This document shows positions 42,408-52,619 of a stretch of DNA of 64,000 bases, piece after piece (within the stretch, counting starts at the first letter, position 1; every line of letters begins with the position of its first letter). Origin of the DNA: Pseudahrensia aquimaris (lineage in GTDB: Bacteria; Pseudomonadota; Alphaproteobacteria; Rhizobiales; Rhizobiaceae); the NCBI RefSeq assembly GCF_042676045.1, contig NZ_JBHTJV010000013.1, positions 62,001 to 126,000 of the forward strand, read 5' to 3'. Position numbers and translations under genes: made by a program. The notes beneath the pieces were generated by a model, which saw only the letters and a program-made list of their open reading frames with translations, made no database searches and was not told the origin of the DNA.

Positions 42408-44291
42408 TCAGCGCTGAGTTAGTGCACGCTGCATCAGTTCGGGGTTGAAGGTGACGGTGTAACTGGTTTGAAGGTTGGCGATCAACTGCTCCAACAGATC
42501 GTTTGCAGCGCCCAAATTGGCTTGTTCGACTTCGTTTTGGATCGGCTGGCTGATCTGCGCTTCAGGACGTTTTACACTTGCTACCTGCAACAGGATTTTT
42601 GATCCTTCGGCAACGCCATCAGCTATGGCGATGGTTTTATCGTCGCCGCTAAATCCAGCGATTGTTGCGGCTTCGGGAAAACTGGGTTCTTTGCCCAAGC
42701 GCTTCAGGAAAGCGGTCGTTTTGGCTTCCGTGCCAAGCTCTGCTGCCAAGTCCGCCATTGTAGCGCCGCCTTCCAGGCGTGCTTTCAGGCTATCAGCCTT
42801 GGTTTGGGCTTGTTTCGAGCGCTCCACAGCAAGCCAGTCGTTGCGTACCCGATCCTTCACTTCATCCAGCGTGCGGTCGCGGGCGGGGGTGATTTCCAGA
42901 ACGTCATACCAAACCGAACCGATGTCCTTGTATTCCAGAGGGCTTGTTTGTTCGCCGACTTCCGTGCTGAACGAACGGCGCAGCAACTGGCTTGAGATTG
43001 GCAAATCGCTGATGAGGTTGCCGTCGCCATCGCGTCCGCGAGCGTCAACGGTTTCAACAACGCGGAAGGTCAATTGCAGTTGGTTTGCTGCCTCTTCCAG
43101 TGTTGCGCCTCCAGCGCGTATGTCTTCCATTTCCGTCTGGACTTGCACCACGCGGTCCGCAGCCGCACTCAGCGCGAGTTCTTTTCTTATATCTGCGGAG
43201 ACTTCTTCCAACGGGCGCGTGTTTGCCTTTTGGATTTCTGTTACCCGTAGCAGGCTGGGGCCGAATGGGCCAGCAATTATGTCGCTCACTTCATTTGGCT
43301 CCAGCGAAAAGGCGATGTCTTGGAAAGCCTGAGGCAGTGTCGCTTTCTCCACCAAACCCAGATCCGCGTCTTCTGGTTTGACGTTGTTGTCTGCCAATAC
43401 CGTCTCAAAGGTTGCTCCTTCACCGAGCGACTTCTTGGCTTCCTCGGCTTTCTCTTGGCTCAACACAATTTGCTGAACCCGACGCTTTTCGGGCGTTGAG
43501 TAAGCCGCAATACGCGCTTCGTAGTCAGCCTTGATCTGTTCATCGGTAATGGCCGCCTCGTCCGTTATGCTTTGAGGCTCCAGCGGCAAAATCGCGATTT
43601 TGCGGTATTCCGGTGCTGCGTAGTTGCTTTTGTTTGCGGTGAAATATTCTTCAATCTGCGCGTCGGTGGGGGCGGCTGGCTCGCCAGCCAGTGCCGATGT
43701 GATTTCGATGTAGTTGAACTTTCGCTCTTCCTCCGCATAGGCAGCGAGTGCGTTGGCGAAGACTTTGGGCAACAATTGGCCTTCTGCGATGCCTGCCATA
43801 ACTTGCGAGCGAATGGCGTTGCCGTTTTGCAGGCGAATATAGTCTGCCTCACGCAATCCAGCTTGGCGCACTGCGTTTTGGAAAGCGAAACGGTCGAAGC
43901 GGCCGTCGGCGGACTGGAAGGCTTCGTTTTCCGCCAGCATTTTCGCCAGCATGTCATCGGAAAGCGACATGTTCATCTCGCGGGAAAATTCGTCCAGTGT
44001 CGCGGCGGTTATGACGTCGGTTAGTGTACGCTGCTCCACGCCGAACATTCGTGCCTGCTCTTGTGTCAGCGCGCGGCCGATTTGGCGGGACGTCAGGTTC
44101 AGGTTGCGGTTATAGGTTGCCACATAGTCGGCCACTGGCACATCGGTATCGCCGACGGATGCCACGGTGTTTGAATTTGCATCGCCCAAGATGGAGCCGG
44201 AAATTCCCCAGACGGCGAACGATGCCACCAAAAGAACAAGCAGGATTTTAGCGGTCCAGCCGCCAACAAAATTGCGCAGGGAAGCAAGCAC
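42408..44291 (-). CDS. PpiD/SurA-like periplasmic chaperone and peptidyl-prolyl isomerase
   Basis: 627 residues: one N-terminal TM anchor (GWTAKILLVLLVASFAVWGI), a SurA-type N-terminal chaperone domain, a parvulin-like domain around residues 240-360 (RVQQIVLSQEKAEEAKKSL and onward) and a C-terminal chaperone part. This is the PpiD layout: an inner-membrane foldase near the Sec exit that helps secreted and outer-membrane proteins fold. It starts at a GTG (44291) with GGGTG upstream. It lies 41 bp before trpD on the same strand. Confidence 0.88.
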   Translation of the reverse strand: MLASLRNFVGGWTAKILLVLLVASFAVWGISGSILGDANSNTVASVGDTDVPVADYVATYNRNLNLTSRQIGRALTQEQARMFGVEQRTLTDVITAATLDEFSREMNMSLSDDMLAKMLAENEAFQSADGRFDRFAFQNAVRQAGLREADYIRLQNGNAIRSQVMAGIAEGQLLPKVFANALAAYAEEERKFNYIEITSALAGEPAAPTDAQIEEYFTANKSNYAAPEYRKIAILPLEPQSITDEAAITDEQIKADYEARIAAYSTPEKRRVQQIVLSQEKAEEAKKSLGEGATFETVLADNNVKPEDADLGLVEKATLPQAFQDIAFSLEPNEVSDIIAGPFGPSLLRVTEIQKANTRPLEEVSADIRKELALSAAADRVVQVQTEMEDIRAGGATLEEAANQLQLTFRVVETVDARGRDGDGNLISDLPISSQLLRRSFSTEVGEQTSPLEYKDIGSVWYDVLEITPARDRTLDEVKDRVRNDWLAVERSKQAQTKADSLKARLEGGATMADLAAELGTEAKTTAFLKRLGKEPSFPEAATIAGFSGDDKTIAIADGVAEGSKILLQVASVKRPEAQISQPIQNEVEQANLGAANDLLEQLIANLQTSYTVTFNPELMQRALTQR

Positions 44292-44454
44292 GTGTCACCC
44301 ATTCATAACATGGTTGTTTGGCCGCAAATCAGGCCGCTGAATGCGCAACATATGGATGCAGACCCTTGGCGGCAAGCGGCTGGTGATCCAATCGCGTTGA
44401 TTTGTAACACTGCGCACGATAGGCCTGACTGACAGCCGCAAATTGGAGATGCAT

Positions 44455-45219
44455 ATGACACCGGATATCAAGCCGCTCGTCGTTGGGAACTGGAAAATGA
44501 ACGGTGACCGTTCGATGCTGGACCAATTGGCACTAACAGCCCGGGGGTTGGACGACGATCTGTCCGAGCGTGTTGATGTTGCGCTGTGCCCACCGGCGAC
44601 ACTCACTTACGTAACGACCACGTTGGTGGAAGATACCAACTTGCTGGTCGGCGCCCAGAATTGCCATGCGCAAGAGAAGGGCGCTCATACCGGCGATATT
44701 TCTGCGGAAATGATTGCGGATTGCGAAGCGGAGTTTTGTATTGTGGGCCATAGCGAACGGCGCACCGAGCATGGAGAAAGCGATGCGACCATCCGCGCCA
44801 AGGTGGAAGCGTGCTGGCGGGCAGAGTTGACGGCCATCGTTTGTATCGGTGAAACCGAGACGCAATACGATGCGGGTGAGGCCGAAGCTGTGCTGGGGCG
44901 TCAATTGATGGAAAGCGTGCCGGATGGGGCAAACGAAAACACCACAGTGATCGCATACGAACCCGTTTGGGCCATTGGCACGGGTAAGACACCCAGCCCG
45001 GACGATGTTGCAAACATCCACGCTTTCTTGCGCGACCGGCTGGTGGAGCGCTTTGGCGGGCCGGGTGAACGTATGGCGATCTTGTATGGCGGCTCCGTCA
45101 AGCCTGACAATGCTGCTGAATTGATGTCGGTCGTGAACGTTGATGGTGCACTTGTTGGTGGCGCGAGCTTGAAGGCGCAGGACTTCCTCGCCATATGCGA
45201 AGTCTATCGCAGTCTCTAA
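44455..45219 (+). CDS. tpiA: Triose-phosphate isomerase
   Basis: Interconverts glyceraldehyde-3-phosphate and dihydroxyacetone phosphate. 254 residues. VGNWKMNGD with the catalytic Lys is at the N-terminus, the catalytic His is in CIVGHSERRTEHGE near residue 100, and the catalytic Glu is in AYEPVWAIGTGKTPS near 170. I chose the ATG at 44455 because GGAG (44445-44448) lies 6 nt upstream; TTG 44443 and ATG 44449 are earlier in-frame options. Confidence 0.96.
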   Translation: MTPDIKPLVVGNWKMNGDRSMLDQLALTARGLDDDLSERVDVALCPPATLTYVTTTLVEDTNLLVGAQNCHAQEKGAHTGDISAEMIADCEAEFCIVGHSERRTEHGESDATIRAKVEACWRAELTAIVCIGETETQYDAGEAEAVLGRQLMESVPDGANENTTVIAYEPVWAIGTGKTPSPDDVANIHAFLRDRLVERFGGPGERMAILYGGSVKPDNAAELMSVVNVDGALVGGASLKAQDFLAICEVYRSL

Positions 45220-45324
45220 CGCCGCCAGATGGGCGCTGTGGGGGAGACTTTTCATTCGCGAATGCTTCGTTTAGAAGGCCGCTAACTCATATGCGTATCC
45301 GCGCAAACCAGCTGGATTGTCACC

Positions 45325-45732
45325 ATGTCGGAAGTTTTCGATACCATTCTCATCGTCGTTCACATCATGCTTGTGCTGACGCTTATTGTCCTCGTTCTTC
45401 TTCAGAAATCCGAAGGCGGTGCACTTGGCATCGGCGGCGGTGGAGGCGGCGGCGGTGGTGGCTTTATGTCGGCACGCGGCGCGGCCAATGCTCTGACAAA
45501 AACCACCTCGATTGTTGCAGCCGCATTTTTTGCGACATCCATCTTGCTGGGTGTATCAGCCAATCAGGGTGCTGGCACCAACTCAATCATTGATCGTGCC
45601 GAGCAAAACCAAAGTACCGGTGTACCAACAGAAGGCGGAGATCAGCCTGCTGGCGGCGGCAACTTGCTGGAAGGCCTGCAGCGCGAAGGCCAGGGCAACG
45701 CCCCAAGCACAGGCGTGCCGACCGGCAACTAA
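45325..45732 (+). CDS. secG: Protein translocase subunit SecG
   Basis: Small Sec translocon subunit with two TM helices (FDTILIVVHIMLVLTLIVLVLL and SIVAAAFFATSILLG). 135 residues. Between the helices is a run of ten glycines (GIGGGGGGGGGGFMSARG), longer than usual. The C-terminal tail is hydrophilic and Gly/Gln-rich. It lies between tpiA and pyrG, as in many Rhizobiales, and ends before a strong terminator. Confidence 0.95.
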   Translation: MSEVFDTILIVVHIMLVLTLIVLVLLQKSEGGALGIGGGGGGGGGGFMSARGAANALTKTTSIVAAAFFATSILLGVSANQGAGTNSIIDRAEQNQSTGVPTEGGDQPAGGGNLLEGLQREGQGNAPSTGVPTGN

Positions 45733-45755
45733 TCCGGCCAGCAGTGCTTTTGGAG

Positions 45756-45784
45756 AAGGCGGCTATTTTCAGCCGCCTTTTTTG
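45756..45784 (+). terminator. Rho-independent terminator after secG
   Basis: AAGGCGGCT pairs with AGCCGCCTT around ATTTTC, followed by TTTTTG. It cleanly separates secG from pyrG, so pyrG needs its own promoter in the 109 bp that follow; I could not pick one with confidence. Confidence 0.9.
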
Positions 45785-45893
45785 TTTGAGGTGCTGGTCA
45801 GGAACCTTGGATGAGCTTTCTCCCCACAAATGTTCCCGCGCGATGAACTTTTTGTTTTGGGAATCGCAGAATCGGTGTTAGCCGTCTGCTCCC

Positions 45894-47537
<1,644 letters not shown>

Positions 47538-47541
47538 GCGT

Positions 47542-48204
47542 TCATGCCACGCGGACGCTCTTGGAAACCTTTTCGGCCAAATCCAGTTTCATAATTGATG
47601 AGAGTGCAATGCCGATATTGGGGTTTTTGCGCTGTAGTTTTTCGATGTCTTCTTTCGACCACACGATATAGCGGCCGCCAGTTTCCAAAAGTGTCGTTGC
47701 TGTCGCTGGAATGTTGAGCAGCATTGAAATTTCGCCAATGAAGCAGCTTTCGTTGATGTCAAAGGTGACATCGCCGCGCTTTGCCCGGCAGGTGCCGGAT
47801 ACGAGAAAATAGAGATAATCTGAGTGCTTGCCCTCAATTGTCATGAGCGTTTCTGCGTTGGCATCCTGTGCTTGGCCAACCTTCATCAGTTTTCTAAACT
47901 GACCAGGATTGAGAGATGAGAACTTGCCCAGAATGACCTTTTCCTCATCAGTCATATTGAACGTCGTACGCTCTAGCGACATCACGATAATGCTATAAAT
48001 GTTCGTGAGGCCGATCATCACGGACCAAAAGATTGCCTCCCAAAGCGGCACGTCTCCGATGGTGAAATAGTAGACGATGTAGAGGCCAGTGCCCGCCAGA
48101 ATGAACAATCGAAGGATCAACTGCTCCCTTATCAGCATGGCAATGACATACATAATGGCAGCTAGGTGAACGAAAATGGCTGGGCCGGTAAGTGTCTCGA
48201 ACAT
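47542..48204 (-). CDS. Popeye-like membrane protein with cyclic-nucleotide-binding fold
   Basis: 220 residues: three TM helices (about 8-25, 30-47, 55-75) followed by a cytosolic cNMP-binding-like beta-roll from about residue 90. This is the Popeye-domain (POPDC) architecture. The phosphate-binding-cassette motif is FIGEISMLLNIPATATTLLE with Gly157 and Glu158 present, but the arginine that binds the cyclic phosphate is replaced (Ala167). Popeye proteins also lack the canonical cassette. The ribosome site AGAGGAAG is clear on the minus strand. Substrate and role are unknown; a membrane nucleotide sensor is one guess. Confidence 0.65.
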   Translation of the reverse strand: MFETLTGPAIFVHLAAIMYVIAMLIREQLILRLFILAGTGLYIVYYFTIGDVPLWEAIFWSVMIGLTNIYSIIVMSLERTTFNMTDEEKVILGKFSSLNPGQFRKLMKVGQAQDANAETLMTIEGKHSDYLYFLVSGTCRAKRGDVTFDINESCFIGEISMLLNIPATATTLLETGGRYIVWSKEDIEKLQRKNPNIGIALSSIMKLDLAEKVSKSVRVA

Positions 48205-48481
48205 TGTATCTTCCTCTCAGCATAATGCCGATAGTTTTGTTTAATGTTTCCAGACGCGCCCATCTGTGGCATTTGGCACATCACGCGAATTTAGCGTTTC
48301 AATTCCATGCAGATGCGCCGACTTGCCCCAATTTTGACGTTATCCTAAATCAGTTACGCGGAGCGATCTGTCACGGGTCGCTTTTGTCGTTGGTCTATTG
48401 CCAACCAGTTTGTGTATCGAAGGTTGTTTTGCCCTCCCAAGGCGGGGAGTGTGGCTGGCAGCCCCAAAAAGGCTATTTCAA

Positions 48482-48952
48482 ATGAAATCGATTTTCCCAG
48501 CGGCTTTGGCCGTTATTGGCGCTTGTGCGCTTTTTACATTTTCCACGATTGATCAAAGCCATGCTGGCGCCGGTGCTGCACGAGCGTTGGAGCGATTGGA
48601 AGGTTTGAAAGAAGGTACGCGCCGCGCCAATCGTTTGATGGGCGTCAACACGCGGCGGGTGCCGTGGTGCGGCCATGCTGTGAAATATGCAGTTCAAAAG
48701 GCTGGCAAAAAGCCAGCCAAGCATTACGCAGCCGCTCGTTCTTGGGAAAGCTGGGGCCGCCGCGTCTCCAAAAGCTCCATCCGCCGCGGCGATGTCATTG
48801 TTTTTCGCAGCGGTTATTCACGTTCGGGCCGTCATGTTGCAGTGGCTACGGCGGTGAAAGGCAACAAAGTGAAGGTTTGTGGCGGAAACACCCGTGACCG
48901 TGTGCATTGTGGCTGGCGTCCCAAAAGCAGAATCATCACAGTTCGCCGTTAA
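48482..48952 (+). CDS. Secreted CHAP/TIGR02594-type cysteine peptidase-like protein
   Basis: 156 residues with a signal peptide ending around QSHAGA. The mature part has PWCGHAVKYAVQKAG with the candidate catalytic Cys63, RSWESWGRR, RRGDVIVFRSG, and a candidate catalytic His118 in SGRHVAVATAV, then CGGNTRDRV. This order is that of the CHAP/TIGR02594 family of peptidoglycan-active amidases or endopeptidases. The ATG at 48482 has an AAAAGG upstream; the frame is open to 48398 but the signal peptide fits this start. It may act on the cell wall in the periplasm. Confidence 0.7.
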   Translation: MKSIFPAALAVIGACALFTFSTIDQSHAGAGAARALERLEGLKEGTRRANRLMGVNTRRVPWCGHAVKYAVQKAGKKPAKHYAAARSWESWGRRVSKSSIRRGDVIVFRSGYSRSGRHVAVATAVKGNKVKVCGGNTRDRVHCGWRPKSRIITVRR

Positions 48953-49068
48953 CCGCGAGTGCGCTGGGCTTTAATGCCCGGTAGCTTCGGTGTTGCACTT
49001 GGCTTTGAGCGGACCTAAAACGGTTTTGAGTTTGAATGGGCCTGCTTAAAGCCCGAAGGGAGCCGAAA

Positions 49069-50448
49069 ATGGCACAGAATTGGTCGAAATCTTCGTGGCG
49101 TAGCAAACCGGCACTGCAGATGCCGAACTATCCCGATGCAGCCTTTCTGAAGGCCACTGAAGAGCGTTTGGCATCGTTTCCGCCTCTGGTCTTCGCTGGC
49201 GAAGCACGCGCGCTGAAAGACGAGCTTGCCCGCGTTTGCCGTGGCGAAGCCTTCTTGATGCAGGGTGGCGATTGCGCCGAGAGTTTTGCCGAGCATGGCG
49301 CCGACAACATTCGTGACTTCTTCCGTGTGTTCCTGCAAATGGCGGTTGTTCTGACCTTTGGCGCGTCTAAGCCTGTGGTCAAAGTGGGGCGCATTGCCGG
49401 ACAATTCGCCAAGCCGCGCTCTTCCGATATGGAAAGCCAAGGCGACGTGGAATTGCCATCTTACCGCGGTGACGTGGTCAACGGCATCGAATTCAACTCT
49501 GAGGCGCGCATTCCTGACCCGGAGCGGCAAATCATGGCTTACCGCCAGTCTGCTGCTACGCTGAACCTGCTTCGTGCCTTCGCGCAGGGCGGCTATGCCA
49601 ACCTCAACCACGTTCATGAATGGATGCTGGGTTTCGTCGAGAATTCGCCGCAGGGGGAGCGCTATCAGGAATTGGCGGACCGCATTAGCGAGACGCTGGG
49701 CTTCATGAAAGCCATCGGCATTGACGGTGAGCGCAATTCCAGCCTTCGCGAGACTGATTTTTATACGTCCCATGAGGCGCTGTTGTTGGGATACGAAGAA
49801 GCGTTGACGCGCGAAGATTCGATCACGGGCGAGCCTTATGCAACGTCTGGCCACATGATCTGGATTGGTGACCGTACCCGCCAGCCCGACCATGCCCATG
49901 TTGAATATTGCCGTGGCGTGAAAAACCCGATTGGCTTGAAATGCGGCCCGTCGACCACCGAAGATGGATTGCTGGAACTCATCGATATTCTGTCGCCTGA
50001 AAATGAGGCCGGTCGTTTAACGCTGATCGCCCGTTTCGGCCACGACAAAGTGGGCGAGCACCTGCCGAAGCTCATTCGTGCAGTGCAGCGCGAGGGCAAA
50101 AATGTGGTTTGGTCTTGTGACCCCATGCACGGCAACACAGTTTCTGCCGGTGGCTATAAAACACGGCCGTTTGACCGAGTGATGGGTGAAGTGAGTGCGT
50201 TTTTCGATGTTCATGATGCTGAAGGCACCTATCCCGGTGGTGTTCATGTGGAAATGACGGGCAAGGACGTGACCGAATGCACTGGCGGCGCGCGGGCTAT
50301 CTCCGACGACGATTTGGCATCGCGCTACCACACACATTGCGACCCGCGACTTAACGCTGACCAATCTATCGAACTGGCCTTCCTGGTTGCGGAACGTTTG
50401 AAAGCCAACAAGTCGGCAACTGCCTCAAACAGCGAAAAAGCTGCGTGA
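49069..50448 (+). CDS. aroG: Class II 3-deoxy-7-phosphoheptulonate synthase (DAHP synthase)
   Basis: First step of the shikimate pathway. 459 residues. Class II (plant-type) features: FLMQGGDCAESFAEHGADNIRD near residue 63, VGRIAGQFAKPRS near 105, WIGDRTRQPDHAHVEYCRGVKNPIGLKCGPS near 265, VWSCDPMHGNT near 346. The ATG at 49069 (MAQNWSKSSWR) has AAGGGAG 5-12 nt upstream. The next gene overlaps its stop by 4 nt. Confidence 0.95.
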   Translation: MAQNWSKSSWRSKPALQMPNYPDAAFLKATEERLASFPPLVFAGEARALKDELARVCRGEAFLMQGGDCAESFAEHGADNIRDFFRVFLQMAVVLTFGASKPVVKVGRIAGQFAKPRSSDMESQGDVELPSYRGDVVNGIEFNSEARIPDPERQIMAYRQSAATLNLLRAFAQGGYANLNHVHEWMLGFVENSPQGERYQELADRISETLGFMKAIGIDGERNSSLRETDFYTSHEALLLGYEEALTREDSITGEPYATSGHMIWIGDRTRQPDHAHVEYCRGVKNPIGLKCGPSTTEDGLLELIDILSPENEAGRLTLIARFGHDKVGEHLPKLIRAVQREGKNVVWSCDPMHGNTVSAGGYKTRPFDRVMGEVSAFFDVHDAEGTYPGGVHVEMTGKDVTECTGGARAISDDDLASRYHTHCDPRLNADQSIELAFLVAERLKANKSATASNSEKAA

Positions 50449-50861
50449 GCGGACGGCTGGAACCAGCTGGCAAGGGCGGGGCAGGTTCCTGCCTTTGTGG
50501 TGGTGTTCGTTATAAGGTCAAAGGGCCAATGCGGCCGGTTGTAGCTTGCCATTGCCAGCAGTGCCGCAAGCAAAGCGGGCATTTCTTCGCGGCCACATCG
50601 TGCAGCAGCGATGATCTTGAGCTGATCACGGATGAAACGCTCAAATGGTATGAAGCGTCCGACTTCGCCAAACGAGGGTTTTGTGGCGTCTGCGGTTCAG
50701 CACTGTTCTGGCGCCGCGATGGCGGAACGGAAACCTCAATCCTTGCTGGCACTTTGGACGACACGGGCGGGGTCAAGCTGGAGCGTCACATTTTTTGCGC
50801 CGACAAAGGCGATTATTACGAAATCGTCGATGGTCTGGATCAATTTCCGCAAGCAGACTAA
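50445..50861 (+). CDS. GFA/CENP-V-domain zinc protein
   Basis: 138 residues. Zinc-binding cysteines are arranged as in the GFA (glutathione-dependent formaldehyde-activating) fold: GSCLCGGVRYKV, ACHCQQCRKQSG and GFCGVCGSALFWR. Family names suggest glutathione-dependent formaldehyde activation, but most members have no tested activity, so the substrate is open. The start is a GTG overlapping the DAHP synthase stop (GTGA), which implies coupled translation. Confidence 0.85.
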   Translation: MSGRLEPAGKGGAGSCLCGGVRYKVKGPMRPVVACHCQQCRKQSGHFFAATSCSSDDLELITDETLKWYEASDFAKRGFCGVCGSALFWRRDGGTETSILAGTLDDTGGVKLERHIFCADKGDYYEIVDGLDQFPQAD

Positions 50862-50927
50862 AGCGCCCCTTTCACTGTGACAGCAAAGGCGATTGCTCCG
50901 CGCTTTGGCGCAAGCTAAACCCTGCAA

Positions 50928-52619
50928 ATGACCAAAACTCCCGACACGCTGCGCATCGCGGCCGCGCAACTCAATCCCACCGTTGGTGACGTGAAAGGCA
51001 ATCTTGCGCTTGCCCGCGAAGCAAGGCGCGATGCTGCGCGCCAAGGTGCCGATCTTGTCGTTTTCACGGAACTGTTCATCTCAGGCTATTCGCCGGAAGA
51101 TCTGGTGCTCAAGCCCGCTTTTGTGGCGTCGTGCATGGCTGCCATCGAAGAACTGGCCAAGGACACCGCTGATGATGGCCCCGGCGTCATTATCGGCACG
51201 CCTTGGCGCATCGAAAAGGGCAATCAAGCAGGTTTGTACAACGCGGTGGCGGTGCTCGATGGCGGTGAAATCAGCACTACAAGATTGAAGGTCGATCTGC
51301 CGAATTATGGCGTTTTTGACGAAAAGCGGGTGTTTGATGCAGGGCCGATGCCCGGTCCGGTGAATTATCGCGGTGTTCGCCTTGGCATTCCGATTTGTGA
51401 GGATATTTGGGGCGATCTGGATGTTTGTGAAACGCTGGCTGAAAGCGGCGCGGAAATGCTCATCGTTCCCAACGGTTCACCCTATTATCGCAACAAGATG
51501 GACGTGCGGCACCAAGTTGCGCTGAAAGAGGTGATCTCCAGCGGCCTGCCGATGCTGTATATCAATCAGATGGGCGGGCAGGACGAACTCGTGTTCGACG
51601 GCGCGTCTTTTGTCGTGAACGCGGACAAAACGATCCCCATTCAGATGAACCAGTTTGAAACATCGGTGACGTTGACGACATGGCGACGTGGGGATGATGG
51701 CTGGGCCTGTGACGAGGGCGTGCGAACGCGCTTGCCGGACGTCCAGGAAGCCGATTGGCGCGCCTGCGTTTTGGGCCTGCGCGACTACGTGAACAAGAAC
51801 GGCTTTTCGAATGTGGTGCTGGGCTTGTCCGGCGGCATCGATTCCGCCATTTGCGCGGCGCTTGCTGTCGATGCGCTGGGCGAAGAGCGGGTGCGCTGTG
51901 TGATGATGCCGTATCGCTATACGTCGAAGGAATCGCTCAAGGACGCCGAAGACTGCGCTCGTGCGCTGGGCGTGCGCTATGAAATCGTGCCGATTTCCGA
52001 GCCGGTGGAGGGTTTCCTGTCCGCCTTGTCGACCACATTTGAAGACACCAAAGAGGGCGTCACGGAAGAAAACCTGCAAAGCCGCACACGGGGCACTTTG
52101 CTGATGGCGATTTCCAACAAGTTCGGCTCGATGGTCGTTACCACCGGCAACAAGTCTGAAATGTCGGTCGGCTATGCCACGATCTATGGCGATATGAATG
52201 GCGGGTTCAATCCGATCAAAGATCTTTACAAGATGCAGGTTTACGGCCTTTCCGCTTGGCGCAACGGGAATGTACCGCCGGATTGTCTTGGGCCATCGGG
52301 CGAGGTGATCCCGCAAAACATCATCGATAAAGCCCCCACGGCTGAATTGCGCGAAAACCAAACCGATCAGGATTCATTGCCGGAATATCCGGTTCTGGAT
52401 GCCATTTTGGAAGGTCTCGTGGAAAACGAAATGTCAGTCGATGAGATCGTCGAGAAGCACGGATTTGCGCGGGAGACCGTCGAGCGGATGGAGCATTTGC
52501 TTTACATTGCGGAATACAAGCGCCGTCAGGCAGCACCGGGGGTGAAAATAACCCGCCGTGCTTTCGGTCGAGAGCGGCGCTATCCGATCACCAACAAGTT
52601 TCGGGACCGTAAGGCGTGA
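50928..52619 (+). CDS. nadE: Glutamine-dependent NAD+ synthetase
   Basis: Final step of NAD synthesis. 563 residues with two domains: an N-terminal nitrilase-type glutaminase (catalytic Cys in LGIPICEDIWGD near residue 156) and a C-terminal synthetase with the ATP pyrophosphatase loop SGGIDSA near residues 302-308. The fused glutaminase means it can use glutamine directly. The folP start overlaps its stop (GTGA). Confidence 0.95.
   Translation: MTKTPDTLRIAAAQLNPTVGDVKGNLALAREARRDAARQGADLVVFTELFISGYSPEDLVLKPAFVASCMAAIEELAKDTADDGPGVIIGTPWRIEKGNQAGLYNAVAVLDGGEISTTRLKVDLPNYGVFDEKRVFDAGPMPGPVNYRGVRLGIPICEDIWGDLDVCETLAESGAEMLIVPNGSPYYRNKMDVRHQVALKEVISSGLPMLYINQMGGQDELVFDGASFVVNADKTIPIQMNQFETSVTLTTWRRGDDGWACDEGVRTRLPDVQEADWRACVLGLRDYVNKNGFSNVVLGLSGGIDSAICAALAVDALGEERVRCVMMPYRYTSKESLKDAEDCARALGVRYEIVPISEPVEGFLSALSTTFEDTKEGVTEENLQSRTRGTLLMAISNKFGSMVVTTGNKSEMSVGYATIYGDMNGGFNPIKDLYKMQVYGLSAWRNGNVPPDCLGPSGEVIPQNIIDKAPTAELRENQTDQDSLPEYPVLDAILEGLVENEMSVDEIVEKHGFARETVERMEHLLYIAEYKRRQAAPGVKITRRAFGRERRYPITNKFRDRKA

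Noticed and set aside
44397..44425. Possible tpiA promoter TTGATT ... TAGGCC
   Set aside because: The -10 element is too weak to report as a feature.
48192..48485. 97-codon open frame between the Popeye-like and CHAP-type genes
   Set aside because: No ribosome site; low-quality composition; overlaps the start regions of both genes.
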